A stretch of 64,000 nucleotides of DNA from Roseovarius tolerans (lineage in GTDB: Bacteria; Pseudomonadota; Alphaproteobacteria; Rhodobacterales; Rhodobacteraceae): positions 54,091-118,090 of the forward strand of contig NZ_FOBO01000013.1 of assembly GCF_900109855.1 (NCBI RefSeq). The letters are read 5' to 3'. Under the pieces are notes generated by a model. That model saw nothing but the letters and a program-made list of their open reading frames with translations, was not told where the DNA came from and made no database searches. Positions 17,519 through 27,039 of this stretch are shown one piece after another (the first letter of the stretch is position 1; every line of letters begins with the position of its first letter). A program made the translations under genes and the position numbers.

Positions 17519-19963
17519 ATGGCTGACATACCAACCACCGCGCGGGCGGTCATCATCGGCGGCGGCGCGGTCGGGGCGTCCTGCCTTTATCATCTGGCCA
17601 AGGCGGGCTGGACCGACTCGGTGCTGTTGGAGCGCAACGAGCTGACCGCAGGCAGCACATGGCACGCGGCGGGCAATGTGCCGACGTTCTCCACAAGCTG
17701 GTCGGTGATGAACATGCAGCGCTATTCGACCGAGCTTTATGCCCGGCTGGGGGCCGAGGTCGATTACCCGATGAACTATCATCAGACCGGCTCGATCCGC
17801 CTCGCGCATTCACGCGAGCGGATGCAGGAATTCGCGCGCGCCAAGGGGATGGGCAAGCATCAGGGGATGGACCTGGAAATCCTCGGGGTGGACGAGATCA
17901 AGGCGCGCTATCCGTTCATCGAGACGCATGATCTGAAGGGCGCACTTTATGATCCCAACGATGGCGATATTGATCCGGCGCAGTTGACGCAGGCGCTGGC
18001 CAAGGGCGCGCGCGAGATGGGGGCACGCGTGATCCGTTTCTGCCCCGCCACGGGTGTGCGGCGCGAGAACGGCGAATGGATCGTCGAGACCGAGAAGGGT
18101 GAAATCCGCTGCGAGATCGTGGTGAACGCCGCCGGTTACTATGCGCAGCGGGTCGGCGAATGGTTCAAGCCCTATGGCGGGCGCACCGTGCCGATGATGG
18201 TGATGAGCCATCAGTATCTCTTGTCCGAGGAAATCCCCGAGATCGAGGCGTGGTCGAAGGAGCAGGGCCGCAAAATGCCGCTGTTGCGCGATGTCGATGT
18301 GTCCTATTATCTGCGGCAGGAAAAGCACGGCTTCAACCTCGGCCCCTACGAGCCACGTTGCCGGGCGCATTGGGTGGACCCAAGCGATCCGATGCCCGAC
18401 GATTTCAGCTTTCAGCTCTGGCAGGAGGATATCGACCGGATCGAGGAGATCGTGACCGATGCGATGGCGCGGGTGCCTTTGCTGGGCACCTCGGGCATCA
18501 GCAAGATCATCAACGGGCCGATCCCCTATGCGCCGGACGGGATGCCCTTGCTGGGGCCGATGCCGGGGGTGCCGAATGCGTTCGAGGCCTGCGTCTTTAC
18601 CTTCGGGATCGCGCAGGGCGGCGGCGCGGGCAAGGTGCTGGCGGAATGGATCACCGAGGGCGCGCCGGAATGGGATATGTGGTCTTGCGATCCGCGCCGC
18701 TATACCGATTACACCGATCCGGAGTATTGCGTCGCCAAGGGGATGGAGGTTTACGGCCACGAATACGGGATGCATTTCCCGTGGCACCGCTGGCCTGCCG
18801 CGCCTGATCGCAGGGTCTCGGCGCTGCATGAGCGGCTCAGGTCGGCGGGGGCGCAGATGGGGGCCTATAACGGCTGGGAGCGGGCCAATTGGTTCGCCGG
18901 GCCGGGTGATGACACTTCGGAAGAGGCGACGCAGACCTGGGACCGCGCGGGACCGTGGGAGCCGCGGATCCGCGAGGAGGCGCTCGCGGTGCGCGATCAT
19001 GCGGGGGTGATTGCGATATCGGGCTTTACCCGGCTGGCTGTCGAGGGGCCGGGCGCGCGCGCGCATGTCGATGGGCTGACCGCCTCGCGGCTGCCGCGGC
19101 CGGGGCGGATCGGGCTGGCGTATTTCGGCGATGACCGGGGCCGTATCCTGACAGAGATGTCGGTGATCCCGCGTTCGGAGGATGAGATCTGGCTGATCAC
19201 CGCCGGGGCGGCGCAATGGCATGACCGCGACGTGCTGGCCCAGGGCCTGCCCGAGGGGGTGACGGTCACCGACCGGAGCGAGCGGTATGACTGCCTGCTG
19301 GTCACGGGGCCTGCGGCGCGCGATATCCTCGGGCCGCTCACGGATGCGGACCTGTCGCTGCCCTCGCTGAGCGTGCAGGATACGCGCGTGTGCGGTGTCG
19401 GCTGCGTGCTGATCCGGGTGTCCTTTGCGGGGGAGTTGGGCTGGGAAATCCATTGCCCGGCGGCGGAGGTGCCGGTGATCTGGGACGCGGTGACGGCAGG
19501 AGGGGCCAAGCCGTTCGGCATGTGGGCGCTGAATTCCCTGCGCATCGAGAAAGGCTATCGGGCGTGGAAGGGGGATCTTTCGACCGATTACTCGTTGCTC
19601 GAGGGCGGGCTGGAGCGGTTCGTGAAATTCGACAAGCCGCAGGCGTTTCCGGGCAAGGCGGCGCTGCTGGCCGAGGCACAGAGGGGCGTGGCGAAGCGGT
19701 TCGCGCCGCTGATCGTCGAGGCGGGGGCGGCGGATGCGCCCTATATGTCCTCGATCTGGCACGGGGGCGAGATCGTGGGCGAGACCACATCGGGTGCCTG
19801 GGGCTACCGGGTGGGGGCGTCGGTGGCGCTGGCCATGCTGCGCGCCGATCTGGCGGTGCCGGGCACCAAGCTGGAGGTGGAAATCTTCGGCGAGCGGGTC
19901 CCGGCAGAGGTGCAGGCGGATGCGCCGCTTTGGGACCCGGAGAACGAAAGGCTCAAGGCATGA
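17519..19963 (+). CDS. FAD-dependent oxidoreductase/GcvT fusion, dimethylglycine or sarcosine dehydrogenase type
   Basis: An 814-residue fusion. Residues 1-380 are a DAO-type FAD domain with GGGAVG at 14-19 and TWHAAG at 47-52, where His49 aligns with the covalent-flavin His of DMGDH/SARDH enzymes. A linker precedes the aminomethyltransferase (GcvT) folate domain at about 430-810, which includes SFAGELGWEIHCP and ALNSLRIEKGYRAWK. Such enzymes oxidise an N-methyl group and pass the one-carbon unit to tetrahydrofolate. It lies 12 bases after the GFA gene with AGGGAGG upstream, and its stop overlaps the next start (ATGA). The exact substrate is not readable. A paralogue lies at 22604. Confidence 0.9.
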   Translation: MADIPTTARAVIIGGGAVGASCLYHLAKAGWTDSVLLERNELTAGSTWHAAGNVPTFSTSWSVMNMQRYSTELYARLGAEVDYPMNYHQTGSIRLAHSRERMQEFARAKGMGKHQGMDLEILGVDEIKARYPFIETHDLKGALYDPNDGDIDPAQLTQALAKGAREMGARVIRFCPATGVRRENGEWIVETEKGEIRCEIVVNAAGYYAQRVGEWFKPYGGRTVPMMVMSHQYLLSEEIPEIEAWSKEQGRKMPLLRDVDVSYYLRQEKHGFNLGPYEPRCRAHWVDPSDPMPDDFSFQLWQEDIDRIEEIVTDAMARVPLLGTSGISKIINGPIPYAPDGMPLLGPMPGVPNAFEACVFTFGIAQGGGAGKVLAEWITEGAPEWDMWSCDPRRYTDYTDPEYCVAKGMEVYGHEYGMHFPWHRWPAAPDRRVSALHERLRSAGAQMGAYNGWERANWFAGPGDDTSEEATQTWDRAGPWEPRIREEALAVRDHAGVIAISGFTRLAVEGPGARAHVDGLTASRLPRPGRIGLAYFGDDRGRILTEMSVIPRSEDEIWLITAGAAQWHDRDVLAQGLPEGVTVTDRSERYDCLLVTGPAARDILGPLTDADLSLPSLSVQDTRVCGVGCVLIRVSFAGELGWEIHCPAAEVPVIWDAVTAGGAKPFGMWALNSLRIEKGYRAWKGDLSTDYSLLEGGLERFVKFDKPQAFPGKAALLAEAQRGVAKRFAPLIVEAGAADAPYMSSIWHGGEIVGETTSGAWGYRVGASVALAMLRADLAVPGTKLEVEIFGERVPAEVQADAPLWDPENERLKA

Positions 19964-20586
19964 CACTCGAAACCTATCTGCTCTATTTGGGGGTGGTGGC
20001 CGCGTTCTTCGCGACGCCCCCGGACACAAGCCAATTGCTGATCATCTCCAACAGCCTGCGCCATGGCCTGCGCCGCAGCCTCGCCACCGTGGCCGGCGAC
20101 CTGAGCGCCAATGCTATTCAGATGACGCTGGCCGCCTTCGGGCTGACCGCGGTGATCGCCACCAATGCGGATGCGCTCTGGATCGTCAAATGGGCGGGGG
20201 TCGCGTATCTGGCCTGGATCGGGGTCAGGCTGCTGCTTGCCCGTCCCGAGACGACAGCGCCCGATGCCGCACCGGGTGGCAGGCTCTTTCGGCAGGGCTT
20301 TGTGACCTCCTCGGCCAACCCCTACGCGGTGGTGTTCTTCGGCGCGCTGTTTCCGCAGTTCATCAACCCGGGGCAGCCGATCTGGCCGCAACTCCTGATA
20401 CTGGGGCTGACCTATCTGGTGGTGGACGGCCTGATCCTGCTGCTCTGGGGCTGGGCCGCGACCCGCACGCTTGGCCGGGTCCGGCGCCTGACCGGGATCT
20501 GGATCAACCGCGTCTCGGGCTGTCTGATGATCGGCGCGGCGGTCTTGCTGGGCTTCAAGGACATCGAACGAGAGGCCACGCGTTGA
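19960..20586 (+). CDS. LysE/RhtB-family exporter (second copy)
   Basis: A 208-residue membrane protein with about six hydrophobic segments. The usual TPGP(N/D) near residue 20 reads ATPPDTSQLL, a departure from the canonical motif. SSANPYAVVFFGALFPQFI matches the conserved NPK/FPQF region with the Lys of NPK missing. It overlaps the dehydrogenase stop by four bases (ATGA) and the next gene by four (TTGA), so translation is probably coupled. It differs clearly from the LysE gene at 16515 and may have another substrate. Confidence 0.85.
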   Translation: MTLETYLLYLGVVAAFFATPPDTSQLLIISNSLRHGLRRSLATVAGDLSANAIQMTLAAFGLTAVIATNADALWIVKWAGVAYLAWIGVRLLLARPETTAPDAAPGGRLFRQGFVTSSANPYAVVFFGALFPQFINPGQPIWPQLLILGLTYLVVDGLILLLWGWAATRTLGRVRRLTGIWINRVSGCLMIGAAVLLGFKDIEREATR

Positions 20587-21653
20587 CCCTGCCCGCCACC
20601 ATGTCCGGCGTATACCTCACCCGCCACGGCGGGCCGGAGGCGCTGGAGTGCCGCGAGGATATCCCGGTGCCGCGCCCCGGGGCGGGCGAGGTGCTGGTCA
20701 AAGTGCGGGCGGCGGGGGTCAACAACACCGATATCAACACCCGCGAGGGCTGGTATGCGGCGGAGGTGACCGGGGCCACGGGCGAGACGGATGAGGGCGT
20801 CGCGGCGGGCGGCTGGTCGGGGGCGCTGCGCTTTCCGCTGATACAGGGCGGCGATCTCTGCGGCGAGGTGGTGGCGCGCGGCAATGGTGTCACCACGCCT
20901 GCGCTCGGTGCCCGCGTGACCTGTCCGATCAACATGCCCCGCCCGACGCACGACACCCCGGTGGGATTCGTGGCGCTCGGATCGGAGATCGACGGGGCCT
21001 TTGCCGAGTATTGCCTGATGAAGGCTGACGACTTGCACGATGTGACCGATGCGCCGCTGTCGGACGTGGAGATCGCCGCCATCCCCTGCGGTTTCGGCAC
21101 CGCGATGGGGCTCTTGGATCGCGCCGGGGTCGAGGCGGGGCAGCAGGTGCTGATCACCGGGGCCTCGGGCAATGTGGGCCTCGCAGCGGTGCAACTGGCC
21201 GCAAAGATGGGCGCGCAGGTGACCGGCGTCGCGGCCCCCACCAAGGCCGCGACGGTCCGCGAAGAGGGCGCGGCGGAGGTCATCGCGCGTGATACCCCCC
21301 TGCCCCAAGACCACTATCACGCGGTGATCGACCTTGTGGGCGGGCCGGGCTTTGCTGCGCTGATCGACGCGCTCCGGCCCGGCGGGCATTACGCCGTGGC
21401 GGGGGCCATTGCGGGGCCGATGATTCATGCCGATCTGCGCCGCATCTACTTGCGCGACATCACCATTCACGGCTGCACCTATCAGGCCCCGCGCGTCTTT
21501 GCCCGACTGATGGACATGGTCCGCGCCGGAGAGGTAAGACCCCGGATCAGTAGCACCTATCCGCTGCGCGACATCGCCCGCGCGCAGGCAGATTTCCAGA
21601 CCAAGGCCCATGCCGGCAAGCTGGTCCTCTTGCCACCGGAGACAGACACATGA
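20583..21653 (+). CDS. Zinc-type alcohol dehydrogenase-like/quinone oxidoreductase family protein
   Basis: A 356-residue MDR-superfamily protein. The GroES-like half contains KVRAAGVNNTDINTREG and GGDLCGEVVARG. The Rossmann half shows TGASGNVGLAAVQLAAK. The structural-zinc Cys cluster of classic alcohol dehydrogenases is absent, pointing to the quinone-oxidoreductase branch with NAD(P)H. The start is placed at TTG 20583: GAGAGG lies about seven bases before it and TTGA overlaps the upstream stop. The ATG at 20601 gives the tidy MSGVYLTRHGGPEALE but has no ribosome site. Its substrate in this operon is unknown. Confidence 0.8.
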   Translation: MTLPATMSGVYLTRHGGPEALECREDIPVPRPGAGEVLVKVRAAGVNNTDINTREGWYAAEVTGATGETDEGVAAGGWSGALRFPLIQGGDLCGEVVARGNGVTTPALGARVTCPINMPRPTHDTPVGFVALGSEIDGAFAEYCLMKADDLHDVTDAPLSDVEIAAIPCGFGTAMGLLDRAGVEAGQQVLITGASGNVGLAAVQLAAKMGAQVTGVAAPTKAATVREEGAAEVIARDTPLPQDHYHAVIDLVGGPGFAALIDALRPGGHYAVAGAIAGPMIHADLRRIYLRDITIHGCTYQAPRVFARLMDMVRAGEVRPRISSTYPLRDIARAQADFQTKAHAGKLVLLPPETDT

Positions 21654-22546
21654 CCGACATCACATTGCTCGACGGCTCCATCGGACAGGAACTTGTCAAA
21701 CGTTCGGGCGACCGGGCGACGCCGCTCTGGTCGACGCAGGTGATGATGGATCACCCGCAGATCGTGCGCGACGTGCATGACGCCTATTTCGCCGCCGGGG
21801 CCACGGTGGCCACGACCAACACCTACGCGGTGCTGCGCGACCGGCTGGTGCGGGTGGGGTTGGAGGATGCGGTGGACCGCCTCGCCGATACCGCTGTCAG
21901 TGCCGCCATCGCCGCCCGCGACGCGCATGGCGCGGGCCGGGTGGCGGGGGCCGTGGGGCCATTGGTGCAATCCTACCGCCCGGACCTGTGTCCGCCTGCG
22001 GCGGAGGCTGCAAAGATCTATGCCGAGCCGGTGGCGGCCATCGCGCCCCGCGTCGATCTGCTTTTGTTCGAGACCATGTGTTCGGTCGATCAGGCGCGCG
22101 GTGCGTGTCTGGCAGCACAGACGGCAGGCCTGCCGCTCTGGCTCGCGGTGTCGGTGATGGACGAGGATGGCACGCGGCTGCGCTCGGGCGAGCCGCTGTC
22201 GGCGCTTGCGCCGCTGCTGGCCGAATTCACGCCCGCCGCGATCCTGATCAACTGCTCCCCGCCCGAGGCGATCACCCAAGGCCTGCCGCATATCGCGGCG
22301 TTCGGCCTGCCGTTCGGGGCCTATGCCAACGGCTTTACCCGGATCAGCGAGGGGTTTCTGGGCGCGGCCCCGACCGTCGATGCGCTGGAGCAGCGCGGCG
22401 ATCTCGGCCCGGCCGTCTATGCCGAGGCCGCCATGGGCTGGATCGCGGCGGGGGCCAGCATCGTCGGCGGTTGCTGCGAGGTCGGCCCCGATCACATCGC
22501 CGAACTGGCGCGGCGCATTCGCGAGGCCGGGCATGAGATTGTCTGA
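21650..22546 (+). CDS. Homocysteine S-methyltransferase family protein
   Basis: A 298-residue (beta/alpha)8 protein of the HMT/BHMT family. The N-terminal LLDGSIGQEL block and ATVATTNTYAV are typical. The three zinc-ligand cysteines are present, one in ILINCSPPE and two in GGCCEVGPDHI. Family members move a methyl group from S-methylmethionine, betaine or dimethylsulfonio-compounds to homocysteine to make methionine. Placed between two GcvT-fused dehydrogenases, a betaine-type donor is plausible: the product of betaine demethylation, dimethylglycine, would suit the neighbours. The ATG overlaps the previous stop (ATGA). Confidence 0.87.
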   Translation: MTDITLLDGSIGQELVKRSGDRATPLWSTQVMMDHPQIVRDVHDAYFAAGATVATTNTYAVLRDRLVRVGLEDAVDRLADTAVSAAIAARDAHGAGRVAGAVGPLVQSYRPDLCPPAAEAAKIYAEPVAAIAPRVDLLLFETMCSVDQARGACLAAQTAGLPLWLAVSVMDEDGTRLRSGEPLSALAPLLAEFTPAAILINCSPPEAITQGLPHIAAFGLPFGAYANGFTRISEGFLGAAPTVDALEQRGDLGPAVYAEAAMGWIAAGASIVGGCCEVGPDHIAELARRIREAGHEIV

Positions 22547-22603
22547 CCCGGCGTTTCTTTTTGGTAAAAATACTCGATGCCCAACGCTGACAAGAGGCAC
22601 GAC

Positions 22604-25051
22604 ATGACCGATCTTCCAAACCGGGCCCGCGTGGTCATCATCGGCGGCGGCGTGGTGGGATGTTCCGTCGCCTATCACCTGACCAAGCTGGGCTGGACCG
22701 ACGTGGTGCTGCTGGAGCGCAAGGCGCTCACCTCGGGGACCACGTGGCATGCGGCGGGGCTGATCGGGCAGTTGCGCGCCAGTGCCAACATGACCCGGCT
22801 CGCGCGCTACTCAGCCGAGCTTTATACCGGGCTGGAGGCCGAAACCGGTATCGCCACGGGCTTCCGGCAGGTGGGGTCGATCTCGGCGGCGCTGACGGGC
22901 GAGCGGCTGGAGGAACTCAAGCGCAGCGCGGCGATGGCGCGCGCTTTCGGCGTGCCGGTGGAGGAGTTGTCGCCGTCCGAGATCGGCGAGCGCTACTCGC
23001 ATCTCAACCTCGATGGCGTGACGGGCGGCGTCTGGCTGCCCACCGACGGGCAGGCCGATCCGGCGAATATCGCGCTGGCATTAGCCAAGGGCGCGCGGGG
23101 GCGCGGTGCGAAGGTGCAGGAGCGGGTGAAGGTGACGGGGATGGCCCGGTCGGGCCGCCGCGTCACGGGCGTAGACTGGCAGGGCGAGGATGGCAGCGCG
23201 GGCCATATCGCCTGCGAGATGATCGTGAATTGCGCGGGCATGTGGGGGCATGAGGTGGGGCGCATGGCGGGTACCAACGTGCCGCTGCATGCCTGCGAGC
23301 ATTTCTATATCGTATCGGAGCCGATTGCCGGGCTGTCACAGCTTCCGGTGCTGCGGGTGCCGGATGAATGCGCCTATTACAAGGAAGATGCCGGGAAAAT
23401 GATGCTGGGCGCGTTCGAGCCCAATGCCAAGCCCTGGGGCATGGCGGGCATCCCTGCGAGTTTCGAATTCGACCAGTTGCCGGAGGATTTCGACCATTTT
23501 GAGCCGATCCTGGAGGCCGCGGTGACCCGGATGCCGATGCTGGCCGAGGCGGGGATTCACACGTTCTTTAACGGTCCTGAAAGCTTTACCCCCGATGATG
23601 CCTATCATCTGGGGCTGGCGCCCGAGATGGACAATGTCTGGGTCGCGGCGGGGTTCAACTCCATCGGGATTCAGTCGGCGGGCGGCGCGGGGCATGCGCT
23701 GTCGCAATGGATGGAGGATGGCGAGAAGCCCTTTGACCTGGGCGATGTGGATATCTCACGGATGCAGCCGTTTCAGGGCAACCGGCAGTATTTGTTCGAG
23801 CGCTCGAAGGAGACGCTCGGGCTGCTTTATGCTGATCACTACCCGTACCGGCAGAAGGCCACCGCGCGCGGCGTGCGGCGCACGCCGTTTCATGCGCAAT
23901 TGCTGGAACGTGGGGCTGTCATGGGCGAGACGGCAGGCTGGGAGCGGGCTAACTGGTATGCCGCGCCGGGGCAGGAGCGCGACTATCGCTATAGCTGGGG
24001 CCGTCAGAACTGGTTCGACAATGCCGCTGCGGAGCACCGGGCGATCCGGCAGGGCGTGGGCCTCTATGACATGTCGAGTTTCGGCAAGCTGCGGGTCGAG
24101 GGGCCGGAGGCGGAGGCGTTTCTCAACCATGTCTGCGGGGCGGAGATGGCGGTGCCGGTGGGCCGGATCGTCTATACGCAGTTTCTGAATGCGCGCGGCG
24201 GCATCGAGGCGGATGTGACGGTGACGCGGCTGAGCGAGACCGCTTATCTGGTGGTCACGCCCGCCGCCACGCGGTTGGCGGATGAGACATGGCTGCGGCG
24301 GCATCTGAGGGGGCGGCAGGCCGTCATTACCGATGCCACGGCTGGTGAGGGCGTGCTGGCGGTGATGGGGCCGAAGGCGCGGGATCTCATGCGCGCGGTG
24401 TCGCCCGATGACATGTCGAATGACGCGCACCCGTTTGGATGGGCGCGCGAGATCGAGATCGGCATGGGGCTGGCGCGGGCGCATCGTGTGTCTTACGTGG
24501 GTGAGCTTGGCTGGGAGATTTACGTGAGCGCCGACATGGCCGGCCATGTCTTCGAGGTGCTGAGTGAGGCGGGCGCGGATCACGGGGTGACGCTCTGCGG
24601 GCTGCACGCGATGGACAGTTGCCGCATCGAGAAGGCGTTTCGCCATTTCGGCCATGACATCACCTGCGAGGATCATGTGCTGGAGGCGGGGCTGGGCTTT
24701 GCCGTCAAGACCGACAAGCCCGAGTTCATCGGTCGCGATGCGGTGCTGAGAAAGCGCGAGACGGGGCTGGAGCGGCGGATGGTCCAATTCCGCCTGACCG
24801 ACCCGGAACCGATGCTCTATCACAACGAGCCGGTTCTGCGCGATGGCGAGATCGTGGGCTATCTGAGTTCGGGGGCGTATGGCCATCATCTTGGTGCTGC
24901 CATCGGGATGGGCTACGTGCCGTGCAAGGGTGAGAGCGTGGAGCAGGTGTTGGCCTCGAGTTACGAGATCGACGTGGCGGGCACGCGGGTGCAGGCCGTG
25001 GCCAGCCTGCGGCCGATGTACGACCCGAAATCCGAGCGCATGCGCGGCTGA
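22604..25051 (+). CDS. FAD-dependent oxidoreductase/GcvT fusion (second paralogue)
   Basis: An 815-residue paralogue of the gene at 17519, with the same layout. FAD motif GGGVVG lies at 14-19 and TWHAAG at 47-52, giving His49 as the probable covalent flavin site. The C-terminal GcvT/folate half contains SYVGELGWEIYVS and MDSCRIEKAFRHFGHD. AGAGG about six bases upstream supports ATG 22604 over the ATG at 22577. Having two such enzymes suggests successive demethylations (dimethylglycine to sarcosine to glycine) or two related substrates. It is the last gene of the operon, and repeat units follow its stop. Confidence 0.9.
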   Translation: MTDLPNRARVVIIGGGVVGCSVAYHLTKLGWTDVVLLERKALTSGTTWHAAGLIGQLRASANMTRLARYSAELYTGLEAETGIATGFRQVGSISAALTGERLEELKRSAAMARAFGVPVEELSPSEIGERYSHLNLDGVTGGVWLPTDGQADPANIALALAKGARGRGAKVQERVKVTGMARSGRRVTGVDWQGEDGSAGHIACEMIVNCAGMWGHEVGRMAGTNVPLHACEHFYIVSEPIAGLSQLPVLRVPDECAYYKEDAGKMMLGAFEPNAKPWGMAGIPASFEFDQLPEDFDHFEPILEAAVTRMPMLAEAGIHTFFNGPESFTPDDAYHLGLAPEMDNVWVAAGFNSIGIQSAGGAGHALSQWMEDGEKPFDLGDVDISRMQPFQGNRQYLFERSKETLGLLYADHYPYRQKATARGVRRTPFHAQLLERGAVMGETAGWERANWYAAPGQERDYRYSWGRQNWFDNAAAEHRAIRQGVGLYDMSSFGKLRVEGPEAEAFLNHVCGAEMAVPVGRIVYTQFLNARGGIEADVTVTRLSETAYLVVTPAATRLADETWLRRHLRGRQAVITDATAGEGVLAVMGPKARDLMRAVSPDDMSNDAHPFGWAREIEIGMGLARAHRVSYVGELGWEIYVSADMAGHVFEVLSEAGADHGVTLCGLHAMDSCRIEKAFRHFGHDITCEDHVLEAGLGFAVKTDKPEFIGRDAVLRKRETGLERRMVQFRLTDPEPMLYHNEPVLRDGEIVGYLSSGAYGHHLGAAIGMGYVPCKGESVEQVLASSYEIDVAGTRVQAVASLRPMYDPKSERMRG

Positions 25052-25101
25052 GGGCGCGCGCCCCGTCATGGCGGTGCAGGCGGGTATCTGTCGGGCAGCG
25101 G

Positions 25102-25270
25102 GAGATCCTCCGGTCAGGCCGGAGGATGACGGGCTTTGGAGCAGCCGAGATCGCGCCACGCGCAGGCAGACATCGCGCGGGTGCCGGGGAGATCCTCCGG
25201 TCAAGCCGGAGGATGACGGGGTGTAGGGGGCTGAGGTTTCGCCGTGTACGGCCGGAGGATGACGGGGTTT
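25102..25270. repeat. Three palindromic intergenic repeat units
   Basis: Unit 1 has ATCCTCCGG (25105-25113) paired with CCGGAGGAT (25119-25127), followed by GACGGG. Unit 2 repeats this at about 25192-25214 with one loop change. Unit 3 (25251-25270) keeps only the right arm, GCCGGAGGATGACGGGGTTT. Palindromes of this form are widespread in alphaproteobacterial genomes. They lie in the gap between the demethylation operon and dapD and could stabilise or end the upstream transcript. No gene is visible from 25052 to 25375. Confidence 0.75.
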
Positions 25271-25375
25271 GGCGGGGTGACGTCGCGCGTGCTTTGCGGT
25301 TGGTCGCATTGATCCCGTCCCGGCTTGCGCTTATAGGCGAACACAACACACGCCATTGATCCGAAGGAAACGCCC

Positions 25376-26203
25376 ATGTCCAACGCAGCCCTTGAGACCG
25401 CCATCGAAGCCGCCTGGGAGGCGCGCGACACCATCACGCCCAAAACCGGCGGCGAAACCCGCGAGGCCATCGAGGCGACGCTGAACGCGCTGGATAGCGG
25501 CAGCCTGCGCGTGGCCGAGCGGCAGGAGACCGGCGACTGGCACGTCAACCAATGGGCCAAGAAGGCGGTGCTTCTGGGCTTTCGCATCAAGGATATGGAA
25601 ATCCATCCCGGCGGTCCGCAGGCGGGCGGCTGGTGGGATAAGGTCGACAGCAAGTTCAACGGATGGGGTGAAGCCGAATGGCGCAGCGCAGGCTTTCGCG
25701 CCGTGCCGAACTGCGTGGTGCGCAAATCCGCCTATATCGCGCCCGGCGTGGTGCTGATGCCGTCCTTCGTCAATCTGGGTGCCTATGTGGATGAGGGCAC
25801 GATGGTCGATACCTGGGCCACCGTCGGCAGTTGCGCGCAGATCGGCAAGGGTGTGCACCTGTCGGGCGGCGTCGGGATCGGCGGCGTGCTGGAACCGATG
25901 CAGGCGGGGCCGACGATCATCGAAGACAACTGCTTTATCGGCGCGCGCTCGGAGGTGGTCGAGGGCTGCATCGTGCGCGAGGGTTCGGTTCTGGGCATGG
26001 GCGTCTATATCGGCAAGTCGACCAAGATCGTCGACCGCGAGACCGGTGAGGTGTTCATCGGCGAGGTGCCGCCCTATTCGGTGGTGGTCTCGGGCTCGAT
26101 GCCGACCAAGAACAACCTCAACCTCTATTGCGCGGTGATCGTCAAGCGTGTGGATGCGCAGACCCGCTCGAAGACCGCGATCAACGAGTTGCTGCGCGAC
26201 TGA
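25376..26203 (+). CDS. dapD: Tetrahydrodipicolinate N-succinyltransferase
   Basis: A 275-residue left-handed beta-helix acyltransferase. The N-terminal helical domain (about residues 1-100) is followed by hexapeptide repeats ([31 protein letters not shown] strands). It succinylates tetrahydrodipicolinate with succinyl-CoA on the succinylase route to diaminopimelate and lysine. A clear ribosome site (AAGGAAA) precedes ATG 25376. dapE, the later step of the same pathway, lies 5.6 kb downstream on the same strand with unrelated genes between. Confidence 0.96.
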   Translation: MSNAALETAIEAAWEARDTITPKTGGETREAIEATLNALDSGSLRVAERQETGDWHVNQWAKKAVLLGFRIKDMEIHPGGPQAGGWWDKVDSKFNGWGEAEWRSAGFRAVPNCVVRKSAYIAPGVVLMPSFVNLGAYVDEGTMVDTWATVGSCAQIGKGVHLSGGVGIGGVLEPMQAGPTIIEDNCFIGARSEVVEGCIVREGSVLGMGVYIGKSTKIVDRETGEVFIGEVPPYSVVVSGSMPTKNNLNLYCAVIVKRVDAQTRSKTAINELLRD

Positions 26204-26217
26204 TCCGCGCGGCGGCA

Positions 26218-26515
26218 TTGTGGCGAGGAAAGCGTTTCGTTTGGTGCGGGGCGATTTTGGCCTTGAGCGGACCTTGGCGGTTTCAGAGGTGAGCCGCGCG
26301 GTGCCCGACCGCCGGGTGGGCGCAGCAACCTCGGCGGACCGCACTTTATGCCCGCCAAGTACTCCCGCGTTATCAATGGCTTGAAACGTTGCAATAGCGC
26401 CCGCCCGAGGGGGCGGTCGGGCGCTGCGCGGCGGTGCCTGCGGCACCTTGATTCCGCGCATTGGGGCTGCACCTAAACGTACGCTCCAGGCCAATCGCTG
26501 CCTCGCGGCGCGACT
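26218..26515. repeat. Dispersed intergenic repeat, copy C (most complete)
   Basis: This 320-base gap between convergent dapD and the rhodanese gene holds no gene. It contains ATTTTGGCCTTGAGCGGACC, then GTGAGCCGCGC. GCCCGACCGCC at 26303-26313 pairs with GGCGGTCGGGC at 26412-26422. Between the arms are GCAACCTCGG and CACTTTATGCCCGCCAAGTA. After them come GCTGCGCGGCGG and CCGCGCATTGGGGCTG. Nearly the same order of blocks is found near 54.8-55.0 kb. The 11-bp arms could fold the block into one large stem-loop. Confidence 0.65.
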
Positions 26516-26526
26516 GCCCCAGCCGT

Positions 26527-26919
26527 TCAGCCCTTTCGCGGTTTCTCGGCCACGGCACCCCCGGCCGCCTTCCAGCCCGAGAACCCGTCGCTCACATGGC
26601 TCACCCCCGCCAGCCCCATCTCCTGCGCCGTGCGTGCCGCGAGCGCCGAGCGCCAACCCGACGCGCAATAGAACACGAACCGCCCTCCGCTCTGGAATTG
26701 CGGCTTGGCATAGGGGCTTTCGGGGTCGATCCAGAATTCCAGCATGCCGCGCGGACAGTGAAACGCACCGGGGATCATGCCTTCGCGCTCCAACTCACGC
26801 GGATCGCGCAGATCGACGAAGGTCACGCCTTCGGTGCCATGCAGGTCCAGCATCTGCGCCGCCGGCGCATGCGCCACAACCGCATTCGCCTCGGCCACCA
26901 TGTCCTTGATCCGTTTCAT
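26527..26919 (-). CDS. Rhodanese-domain protein
   Basis: A 130-residue single rhodanese domain. FVDLRDPRELEREGMIPGA is the entry motif, and the active-site loop YCASGWRS carries the catalytic Cys. Single-domain rhodaneses move sulfane sulfur in the cytosol; the acceptor is not evident. ATG 26919 lies eight bases after AGGAGG. A GTG at 26925 is only two bases from it and is rejected as the start. The gene converges on dapD and is divergent from the next small gene. Confidence 0.88.
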   Translation of the reverse strand: MKRIKDMVAEANAVVAHAPAAQMLDLHGTEGVTFVDLRDPRELEREGMIPGAFHCPRGMLEFWIDPESPYAKPQFQSGGRFVFYCASGWRSALAARTAQEMGLAGVSHVSDGFSGWKAAGGAVAEKPRKG

Positions 26920-27039
26920 CGGCACGTCCTCCTGTCACGATCAAGTCAACGCTAACGCCACCCGGCCCCAATGAAAACCCGGCCAGCTTGACTTCACGGG
27001 CGGCTTGGCGCAGGGCTGCGCGGCAACGGAGGGCCGGAA

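Noticed and set aside
17810..20029. A 739-codon open frame on the minus strand
   Set aside because: It is antisense to the dehydrogenase at 17519, rich in Arg, His and Pro, and shows no domain; it is a GC-driven shadow.
25102..25270. CRISPR array or tandem gene remnants
   Set aside because: Units are palindromic intergenic repeats with unequal spacing and no cas genes; the peptide-like translations are repeat artefacts.
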